Source of the DNA: Paenibacillus piri
GTDB taxonomy: Bacteria; Bacillota; Bacilli; Paenibacillales; NBRC-103111
DNA length: 64,000 bases
Assembly: GCF_004354045.1 (NCBI RefSeq)
Contig: NZ_SMRT01000015.1
Coordinates: forward strand, 124,001-188,000
Direction: 5' to 3'
Positions 49,659 to 56,707 of this stretch are shown in pieces; within the stretch, counting starts at the first letter, position 1, and every line of letters starts with the position of its first letter. Both the position numbers and the translations under genes were made by a program. The notes under the pieces were generated by a model, which searched no databases, was not told the DNA's origin, and saw only the letters and a program-made list of their open reading frames with translations.

Positions 49659-50858
49659 CTACGAGCCGAACGATGCCGCCTTTGCCGGGTGGCTCGTGTA
49701 TGATTCGTTAAATATCGTTTCGTACAGATGGGACAGCCGGTTAAAATGCAAAATGTGCCGTATGTCCTGCGCGGCCAGCACGGCTGCGCTTTCCAGCTCC
49801 TGATGAATCGCGTCCCAAGCCGTATCGCGGCTCAGCTCATCCTCCGACGAACTCGCGGTTTCGCACAGCGTCTGGAAGCCTTCCAGCCCGAGGCCGGCCA
49901 TGCTTTTGGCGCTGTAATAGCGAACCCACCAGCTTTCGTCGGTCAGGCCGCGCTTCATGCTGTCCATGAAGACAGGAAGCCTTTGCGAGCCAGCCGCTTT
50001 AACCGCGGACGCCCGGATTTCCCAATCCGGGTGGCGGATCAAGCTCTCGATCCGTTCCTGAGCCAGCAGATGCGGATATTCCAGCAGCAGCTTGCTGGCT
50101 TTAATACGGATCTCCTTATGCTCCGATGCGGCGAGCTGCTCCAGCACGGGGAACAGGACGGCCTCGTTGCGGCCGGACAGTCCCGTCAGAGCTACATTGA
50201 TCAAATTCTCGTCGCCCGATTGGAGCAGCTCCAAATAGACCGGGACGGAGTCGAGCTCCGATGATGCCATTATATCCGCAATCAGCTGCCGGCTTTGCGG
50301 ATGATGCTTGGCGAGCCGCAGAATGAGCCTGCGCAGCTCGCCGGATGTGCCGGCGCATTTGGCGGCGGCGCGGCCGACGACGAAAGCTGTCGCATCGTCG
50401 GCTTCATGCTCAAGCAGCGTCAGCAGCTCGCCTGTACATTCCTTGGCGCGCATGACGCCGAGATGGTAAGCGGCGTCGATCCGCTCCCAATGCCGCGGGC
50501 TGTGCAGCCGTTTGCGCTCCAGCTCGACCAGACCCATCTCCCGACACAGATCCGTCAGCTTGGCGCGATGGACGCCGCCGAATGTTTCGATCCATTCCAG
50601 CAGCTTGACGCGGATCGCGATCAGCTCGTCGGGGTCAAGCGGTCCGGGAGGCGGCAACAGCTCCGGACCGTCGATGTTAATGCTTATATAATTGAAGTAA
50701 TTGTGATGCTTTTCCAAGTATTGGGCTGTCCGTGCCTCGATTCTGCGGTTTCTCGCCCGCAGCACATACAGGACGCCAAACGCCGCGACGATAATAATTC
50801 CGAGAACCGCGGCCGTAAATAAAGCCGGTTGTAACGCTTCAAACGGGTCGATCCGCAT
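49659..50858 (-). CDS. Membrane-anchored HEAT-repeat protein
   Basis: A 399-residue protein with one N-terminal membrane segment (about 12-33) and a cytoplasmic alpha-helical repeat region (about 110-375). HEAT-like units are visible: RIDAAYHLGVMRAKECTGEL, LINVALTGLSGRNEAVLFPV, IRIKASKLLLEYPHL, WEIRASAVKAAGSQRLPVFM, WWVRYYSAKSMAGLGLEGFQ. Such repeats are protein-binding scaffolds. It is 13 bases before the GT2 gene and 30 bases after glmS, so it probably scaffolds or regulates the synthase. GGGGAG lies before the ATG. Confidence 0.82.
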   Translation of the reverse strand: MRIDPFEALQPALFTAAVLGIIIVAAFGVLYVLRARNRRIEARTAQYLEKHHNYFNYISINIDGPELLPPPGPLDPDELIAIRVKLLEWIETFGGVHRAKLTDLCREMGLVELERKRLHSPRHWERIDAAYHLGVMRAKECTGELLTLLEHEADDATAFVVGRAAAKCAGTSGELRRLILRLAKHHPQSRQLIADIMASSELDSVPVYLELLQSGDENLINVALTGLSGRNEAVLFPVLEQLAASEHKEIRIKASKLLLEYPHLLAQERIESLIRHPDWEIRASAVKAAGSQRLPVFMDSMKRGLTDESWWVRYYSAKSMAGLGLEGFQTLCETASSSEDELSRDTAWDAIHQELESAAVLAAQDIRHILHFNRLSHLYETIFNESYTSHPAKAASFGS

Positions 50859-50888
50859 ACGCTGTTCTTCTCCCCTCGGGCGTCCGGT

Positions 50889-52718
50889 TTATTCAACCGT
50901 CACGCTTTTGGCTAAATTTCGCGGCTTATCCACATCATTGCCTCGCGCCAATGCGGCATAATAGGCCAGCAGCTGCAGCGGGATGACGGATACGGCCGGG
51001 GTAAGCAGTGGATGCGTGCGTGGAACATAGATGACCTCGTCGGCCGTTTTGGCCATGTCCATATTGCCTTCCAGCGCGACACCGATGACATACGCTCCGC
51101 GCGCCTTCACTTCTTTAATGTTGCTGATCGTCTTTTCCAGCAGCGCTTCCTGGGTCGCCAGAGCGATGACCGGCGTGCCTTCTTCAATCAGCGCCAGCGA
51201 GCCGTGCTTTAATTCGCCGGCGGGATACGCCTCCGAATGAATGTAGGAAATCTCCTTCAGCTTGAGCGACGCTTCCAGGGCTACCATATAATCAAGGCCG
51301 CGGCCGATGAAAAACAGGTTGCCGCATTCCGCCAGCTCGCCTGCAATGCGCTGAACCCGACGGGTATCCTCCAGCATTTCCTCGATCTGTACCGGAAGCC
51401 GTTCCATCATCGCCAGCATTTCGGTCCGCGTAACGGCATCGAGCGTATTCAGGCATTGCGACAGGTAAAGCGCCAGCATGTAGATCACAATCAGCTGCGA
51501 AGTATACGCTTTGGTAGAAGCGACCGCGATTTCAGGACCCGCCCATGTAAACAGGACGTCATCCGCTTCGCGGGCCACCGAGCTGCCGACTACATTGGTG
51601 ATGGCCAAAATATGCGCGCCGGAAAGCTTCGCTTCCCGCATCGCGGCCAGCGTATCGGCGGTTTCGCCGGATTGGCTTACGGCGATAACGAGCGTGTGCT
51701 CGCGGATAATCGGCTGCCGGTACCGGTATTCGGAAGCGACGTCGATTTCCACCGGGATTCGGGTGAGCCGTTCAATGACGGCCTTGCCGACCAGCGCCGC
51801 ATGGTAGGCGGTACCGCAGGCAACCATGTGGATGTGCTGGATTTGCCGAATTTGCTCCGGTGCCAGCTGCAGCTCGGGCAGCACGATTCCGTGGCTGTCG
51901 CCGTCGATCCGGCCGAGCATCGTATCCCGGTACGCACGCGGCTGCTCGGCGATTTCCTTCAACATATAATGATCGTAGCCGTCCTTTTCGGCCCGCATCA
52001 TGTCCCAATCAATGCGAAGCAGCTGCTTGGCGATGAAGTTTCCTTCAAGCGTCATCAGCTCGACTCTGTCGCAGGACAGCACGGCCATCTCGCCGTCACT
52101 CAATATATATACATCGCGGGTATGCTCCAAAATAGCCGGAATATCCGAGCCGATAAAATTTTCGCCTTCACCCACGCCGATGATCAACGGACTTGCCCAA
52201 CGCACGGCGATCAGCTTGTCCGGTTCATGCTCGGATAACACGGCGATCGCGTAAGCGCCCTTTATTCGGCTCACCGCTCTTCGTACGGCGTCGATCAGAT
52301 CGCCTTCATAATAATGAGCGATCAAATGAGAAATGACCTCGGTGTCCGTTTCCGAAAGGAAGGTGCAGCCGAGCTGCTCAAGCTCTTCCCGGAGCTGCAT
52401 ATGATTTTCAATAATGCCGTTGTGTACGACCGATATTTTCATGCTGTGATCCGTATGGGGATGCGAATTGACATCCGACGGTTTCCCATGAGTGGCCCAG
52501 CGGGTATGGCCGATACCGGCCGAGCCGACCAGCGGCTGGTGTTCCAGCTGGGATTCCAGCTCTTGAATTCTTCCTTTAGTTTTGCGGATGTGGAGCCCCT
52601 GCAACGTATGCACAGCCACCCCGGCCGAATCATACCCCCGGTACTCCAGCTTTTTTAATCCTTCCAGTAAAATCGGCTGCGAATTTCTACCGCCGATATA
52701 TCCGACAATACCGCACAT
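50889..52718 (-). CDS. glmS: Glutamine-fructose-6-phosphate aminotransferase leading the polysaccharide operon
   Basis: A 609-residue GlmS, which makes glucosamine-6-phosphate from fructose-6-phosphate and glutamine, the entry to UDP-GlcNAc. It has C2 (MCGIVGYIGG) as the glutaminase nucleophile, two SIS domains (GTAYHAALVGKAVIERL; GRGLDYMVALEASLKLKEIS) and the C-terminal DVDKPRNLAKSVTVE. AGGAGGAG precedes ATG 52718; an upstream frame extension has no homology. It is the first gene of the operon with HEAT, GT2, receiver and hydrolase genes. No glmS ribozyme is visible in the 200 bases upstream, consistent with a copy dedicated to polymer synthesis. Confidence 0.93.
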   Translation of the reverse strand: MCGIVGYIGGRNSQPILLEGLKKLEYRGYDSAGVAVHTLQGLHIRKTKGRIQELESQLEHQPLVGSAGIGHTRWATHGKPSDVNSHPHTDHSMKISVVHNGIIENHMQLREELEQLGCTFLSETDTEVISHLIAHYYEGDLIDAVRRAVSRIKGAYAIAVLSEHEPDKLIAVRWASPLIIGVGEGENFIGSDIPAILEHTRDVYILSDGEMAVLSCDRVELMTLEGNFIAKQLLRIDWDMMRAEKDGYDHYMLKEIAEQPRAYRDTMLGRIDGDSHGIVLPELQLAPEQIRQIQHIHMVACGTAYHAALVGKAVIERLTRIPVEIDVASEYRYRQPIIREHTLVIAVSQSGETADTLAAMREAKLSGAHILAITNVVGSSVAREADDVLFTWAGPEIAVASTKAYTSQLIVIYMLALYLSQCLNTLDAVTRTEMLAMMERLPVQIEEMLEDTRRVQRIAGELAECGNLFFIGRGLDYMVALEASLKLKEISYIHSEAYPAGELKHGSLALIEEGTPVIALATQEALLEKTISNIKEVKARGAYVIGVALEGNMDMAKTADEVIYVPRTHPLLTPAVSVIPLQLLAYYAALARGNDVDKPRNLAKSVTVE

Positions 52719-52907
52719 CGGTTTACTCCTCCTCTTTCCCGTTTGGCATACTTGTCGCGTCTGTTTGTTTGTTATAACGAACGACATCCCGAAGTATACC
52801 TTATATTTCACCAAAATAAAAATGTTTGAAACTTTAAAATTTCGTTTTATAGAACAATATACTTGTTTTTTCGCCATTATACTTCAAAAAACATAGGGTT
52901 ACTGTTC

Positions 52908-52936
52908 TTTATTACGGAATGACCATTCGTTATAAT
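52908..52936 (+). promoter_or_regulatory. Promoter of the right polysaccharide arm
   Basis: A perfect TATAAT (52931-52936) with a weak TTTATT 17 bases upstream, about 58 bases before the UbiA start codon. Confidence 0.5.
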
Positions 52937-52942
52937 GAATGG
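52923..52942 (+). promoter_or_regulatory. Operator-like dyad around the -10
   Basis: CCATTC (52923-52928) and GAATGG (52937-52942) form a perfect 6-bp inverted repeat with an 8-base spacer that contains the -10 hexamer. A repressor bound here would silence the arm. Confidence 0.5.
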
Positions 52943-52993
52943 CGAACCAGATGGGATCCATCTGCGAACCCTCATGGAAAAGGAGAGTCGGTT

Positions 52994-53908
52994 ATGTTGC
53001 AATCCAAAGCCGAGGCCAAGCTTAAAGGGGGCGAGAGCAGACCGTTCCTGATGATGTTTCTTGTTCTAATGCGGCCGAGACAATGGACGAAAAACTTATT
53101 GGTGTTTGCCGCGCTCATATTTTCCATCCGCAGCGCAACGATGACGATGCTCGGTCATGCTCTATCGGGATTCATCCTTTTTTGCCTCGTATCCAGCTGT
53201 GTGTATGTATTGAACGATTACGTAGACCGCGAACGCGACCGTCTGCACCCGGAAAAGAAACAACGCCCGATCGCTTCCGGAGCGATTCATCCGCAGGCCG
53301 CACTTCTGTTCGGCTCCGTGATGCTCGGCGTTTGTCTGCTGCTGGCGTTTCGATTTCAGCTTTTGTTCGGACTCGTATTGGCGGCTTATTTTTGCATGAA
53401 TGTGCTGTATTCGCTGCGGCTCAAGCATGTCGTTATCATCGACTTGCTCGTCATCGCGTCGGGCTTCGTACTGCGGGCCGTTGGCGGCGGGCTTGTAATC
53501 GGCGTACCGCTGACGCCCTGGTTTCTTATATGCACGCTGCTGCTGGCGCTGTTTCTCGCCATCGGCAAACGCCGACACGAGGTTTATTTGCTGCAATCCG
53601 ATAAAGGCGCGCACCGTCAGGTGCTGGAGCATTATTCGCTCGATCTGCTGAATCAGATGAACGCGATCGTAACGACTGCAACGATTATGAGTTATGCGCT
53701 GTTCACATTTACATCGGGACATACGCCTCACTTAATGTGGACGCTCATTTTGGTGCTTTATGGTATTTTCCGTTATTTATATTTAATTCATATCGAAGGC
53801 AAGGGGGGAAGGCCGGAGAAGCTGCTGCTGGAGGACAAGCACATTTTGATGACGGTCGTGCTGTATGCTTTTTCGGTGGCGGTCATCCTGCTTTACTTTG
53901 ACAAATGA
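52994..53908 (+). CDS. UbiA-family polyprenyl-phosphate phosphoribosyltransferase
   Basis: A 304-residue integral membrane prenyltransferase (about eight or nine segments). The first motif is N74-DYVDRERD82, followed by HPEKKQRPIASG. This His-Pro-Lys...RPIASG block is characteristic of decaprenyl-phosphate 5-phosphoribosyltransferases, which join a polyprenyl phosphate to PRPP. AGGAGAG precedes ATG 52994; an earlier frame start has no ribosome site. It is the first gene of the right arm and would provide the lipid-linked pentose used by the GT-C protein. Ordinary UbiA enzymes of quinone synthesis are the alternative, less supported by context. Confidence 0.85.
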   Translation: MLQSKAEAKLKGGESRPFLMMFLVLMRPRQWTKNLLVFAALIFSIRSATMTMLGHALSGFILFCLVSSCVYVLNDYVDRERDRLHPEKKQRPIASGAIHPQAALLFGSVMLGVCLLLAFRFQLLFGLVLAAYFCMNVLYSLRLKHVVIIDLLVIASGFVLRAVGGGLVIGVPLTPWFLICTLLLALFLAIGKRRHEVYLLQSDKGAHRQVLEHYSLDLLNQMNAIVTTATIMSYALFTFTSGHTPHLMWTLILVLYGIFRYLYLIHIEGKGGRPEKLLLEDKHILMTVVLYAFSVAVILLYFDK

Positions 53909-53985
53909 CCGCGCCGTTTACAGCGGCTGGCGTTTGGACCAGGCTGCGGCTGTTTAAAAATGGGTAGAAGGGGATGGAGTATGAA

Positions 53986-54336
53986 ATGAAGTACGCTTGG
54001 CTGATTGCCTCGATTCTGCTCGGTGCGGCGGGGCAGGTGCTGATGAAATGGGGTGTTGAATCTTTGAAAACAAGCGGGGCGCCGGCTGCAGCGGGCATGA
54101 GTCTGCTTACGGCGTGGCCTGTTGCGGCCGGGTTGGGCAGCTATGCGCTCAGCTCGGTATTCTGGCTGCTGGCATTGCGCAAGTTTCCGCTTAGTACGGC
54201 TTATCCCATGGTCAGCATGAGCTACATTTTGGTCATGGCGCTGGGCTGGTATTTGTTTCAGGAGACGATATCGGTGCAAAAATGGTTCGGCGCGGCGTTC
54301 ATCTCGGCAGGCGTGGTGCTCATTGCCCGGGCTTAG
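53986..54336 (+). CDS. Small EamA/SMR-type transporter, ArnE-like
   Basis: A 116-residue membrane protein with four hydrophobic segments and the pattern AAGQVLMKWGVE (about 14-25) followed by ALRKFPLSTAYPMVSMSYIL (about 67-86), typical of ArnE/ArnF and other small EamA proteins that move undecaprenyl-phosphate-linked sugars or drugs. GGAG lies six bases before ATG 53986; the ATG at 53974 is possible. Located between the prenyltransferase and the PAP2 gene, it is a candidate flippase for the lipid-linked sugar. Confidence 0.8.
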   Translation: MKYAWLIASILLGAAGQVLMKWGVESLKTSGAPAAAGMSLLTAWPVAAGLGSYALSSVFWLLALRKFPLSTAYPMVSMSYILVMALGWYLFQETISVQKWFGAAFISAGVVLIARA

Positions 54337-54386
54337 ACGCGAAAGCGAGACCGCCGAATTACAGCGTAAGCAGAAGGAGAGAACGT

Positions 54387-54818
54387 ATGACAGGCAGCAT
54401 GAGCTTTATATATCCCGCTATTCCCTTCATTGCGTGGTTATGCTCCGGTACTTTGAAGTACGCCATCAACCGGGTTCGCTTCGGGGAGCAGGCACGCCAG
54501 CATATCGGTAACGGCGGGTTTCCGAGTACGCATACTTCCGTCATCTCGTCGATTACGATGCTGATCGGATTCGAGCATGGCTGGGGTACGCCGCTGTTCG
54601 GACTGGCTGCCGCCATGACTTATATTGTCATGATCGATGCGGTCGGCATTCGCCGTGCGGTAGGGGAAAATGCGAAATGGATCAACTCGCTGGCCCGGGA
54701 GTACGATGAAGCCCGGAAGCCGGCGCTAAGAGAAAAACAGGGGCATACGCGGTTCGAGGTGCTGGGCGGCTTCGCCGTCGGCACATTGCTGGCATGGGCA
54801 GCCTCGCTCCTGAACTAA
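54387..54818 (+). CDS. Divergent PAP2-family membrane protein
   Basis: A 143-residue protein of the divergent PAP2 (DUF212, YuiD-like) family. It has three or four membrane segments, GGFPSTHTS (43-51, the PSxH phosphatase motif) and D84-AVGIRR. PAP2 proteins remove phosphate from lipid phosphates. GGAG lies before ATG 54387. In mycobacteria a PAP2 protein is thought to dephosphorylate decaprenyl-phosphoryl-ribose-5-phosphate; the same place in the pathway would fit here, as an inference. Confidence 0.85.
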   Translation: MTGSMSFIYPAIPFIAWLCSGTLKYAINRVRFGEQARQHIGNGGFPSTHTSVISSITMLIGFEHGWGTPLFGLAAAMTYIVMIDAVGIRRAVGENAKWINSLAREYDEARKPALREKQGHTRFEVLGGFAVGTLLAWAASLLN

Positions 54819-54933
54819 ACCATGCTGTCCTGGCTGCCGCGGAGAGTCTGGCGCCGGAAGGCGCAATTGCGGGCTTTACCGCTGAACATCATACGGCGGC
54901 TATTATTTTATACATGGGGGAAGGCGTTAGGTT

Positions 54934-56652
54934 ATGAGAAACCGATTGGCAGCGTTTAGCATTGTAACCGGCATGACCTTATTGCTGTTTATTGCCGGAG
55001 CGTTATTTGTACCTACGATTTTATTTGTGGCACACATTCCGATCACCATATTCCATATATGGATAGCGGCCGGACTTGCGGTTGGAACCGCATGGCTGTC
55101 GGCCAAAATGATTCAGGCGGAGCGTCCGCTGAGGCTGTTTGCCGAGTCGGTCGTTGCGGCATGCTTGCTGTTCGGCGTCTGTTTCTGGGTCAGCGGTTCT
55201 TTCTACGATCTGTCCTATGACGGACAAGCTTATCATCAGGAGTCGGTCATTTATTTGGATAACGGCTGGAATCCGGTGTACGACGAGCCGATCCACGAAC
55301 CGACCGGACATTCGGTCTGGGTTAACCATTATGCCCGGGCTTCGGAGACGGCATCCGCCGTGCTGTACAAGGCGACCGGTCTGATCGAGCACAGCAAGGC
55401 GATCAATCTTCTGGCCATCGCCGCCTCGCTGCTGCTCAGCCTGGGGGCGTTGTTTACGCTGCGCCCGGCCAAAAGCGAGGAAGCGACAACCGGCCAAGCC
55501 GGGTATGCATGGAGGGCGGTCATTGTGGCGGTTCTGCTGGCATTCAATCCGGTCAGCGTCTACCAGGCGTTCAGCTATTATGTGGATGGCCTGTTGGCCT
55601 CCATGATGCTCTGTATGGTGGCGCTAGGCTTTCTCATTTTTGCGCGTCCCGGCTGGCTGCTCTTGTCGGCCTATACGTCGGCGATGGTGTTCGCCATCAA
55701 CATCAAGTTTACAGCGATCGCGTATGCCGGGGTGCTGACCGTCGGACTGCTGATCACTTTGTATATGAGCGAGCAGTTTACCCGTCTGAAGCATCTGGTC
55801 ATCATCGGGGCGTCCGGCACGCTGCTCGCCGTATTGCTGATCGGCTATAACCCTTATGTCACGAATACGATCAGAATGGGGAATCCGCTGTATCCGCTGG
55901 CAGGCGAAGACGCCATCGATGTCGTGAAAAACTTCACGCCGCGCAATCTGGAAGCGATGAGCCGCTTCGATCAGGCGATTCACTCTTACTTTGCGGTCAC
56001 GACGGGCAACAGCACGGAGAAAAAATCGACGGTGACCAAGCTGCCGTTTACCGTTACGGAAAATGAGCTGATCGCCATGGGCGACCCCGATGTCGCCGTT
56101 TCCGGCTTCGGTCCGTTGTTCAGCGGGGTGCTGCTGCTCTCGCTGCTGGTGCTGCTGCTTGCTTTCTGGAAGCGGCCGGGCCTTTCGCTGGCCGCTCTTG
56201 GCCTTATGATCATCATCGCCGCCTCCGCATTCGTGAACCCGGCTTCCTGGTGGGCCCGCTATGTGCCGCAGCTGTGGCTGCTGCCGCTGCTTTGCGCTTG
56301 GCTGGGCTTCAGCCTGAAGGGCAGCCGTCTGCTGACCGGCGCAAGCTGGGCGTTGACCGGCGTCATCGCCGCCAATGTCATTCTCGTCAGCGCGACTTAC
56401 ACATACCACCAATGGACGTGGAATCAGACGCTGCGGTCGCAGCTGACGGAGCTGCAGACCCTCTCCGCTTCCTCTCCGCTGCCGGCCGAGTTCACGTACA
56501 GCTGGTCGAACCAGGAGCGGTTTAAAGCGCTCGGCATCCAGTTCAAAGAGCAAAATCCGCTCGAATGCGGCGACCGGCAGGAGAAGCTGACGCTGATGAA
56601 GTCGGGAACATCGGTGTGCGTCAAACAGGATGCGCTGGCTCAAAAGAAATAA
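54934..56652 (+). CDS. GT-C-type polytopic glycosyltransferase
   Basis: A 572-residue membrane protein with about twelve segments. The first extracytoplasmic loop contains LSYDGQAYHQE (about 93-103), with Asp96 in the position of the acidic catalytic residue of GT-C glycosyltransferases. It has a short C-terminal soluble domain with two Cys (about C549 and C564). GT-C enzymes use polyprenyl-phosphate sugars as donors outside the membrane, matching the prenyltransferase and flippase genes before it. GGGGGAAGG precedes the ATG. Its acceptor is likely the polymer made by the left arm, which is inference. Confidence 0.75.
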   Translation: MRNRLAAFSIVTGMTLLLFIAGALFVPTILFVAHIPITIFHIWIAAGLAVGTAWLSAKMIQAERPLRLFAESVVAACLLFGVCFWVSGSFYDLSYDGQAYHQESVIYLDNGWNPVYDEPIHEPTGHSVWVNHYARASETASAVLYKATGLIEHSKAINLLAIAASLLLSLGALFTLRPAKSEEATTGQAGYAWRAVIVAVLLAFNPVSVYQAFSYYVDGLLASMMLCMVALGFLIFARPGWLLLSAYTSAMVFAINIKFTAIAYAGVLTVGLLITLYMSEQFTRLKHLVIIGASGTLLAVLLIGYNPYVTNTIRMGNPLYPLAGEDAIDVVKNFTPRNLEAMSRFDQAIHSYFAVTTGNSTEKKSTVTKLPFTVTENELIAMGDPDVAVSGFGPLFSGVLLLSLLVLLLAFWKRPGLSLAALGLMIIIAASAFVNPASWWARYVPQLWLLPLLCAWLGFSLKGSRLLTGASWALTGVIAANVILVSATYTYHQWTWNQTLRSQLTELQTLSASSPLPAEFTYSWSNQERFKALGIQFKEQNPLECGDRQEKLTLMKSGTSVCVKQDALAQKK

Positions 56653-56707
56653 AGAGCAGAGAAGATAAAAGGTTATGGATGGAAGCAGAGGAGGAGACCT
56701 GCCCGTT

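Noticed and set aside
52719..52920. Looked for a glmS ribozyme before glmS
   Set aside because: The region is AT-rich promoter-like DNA without the conserved ribozyme core or its length.
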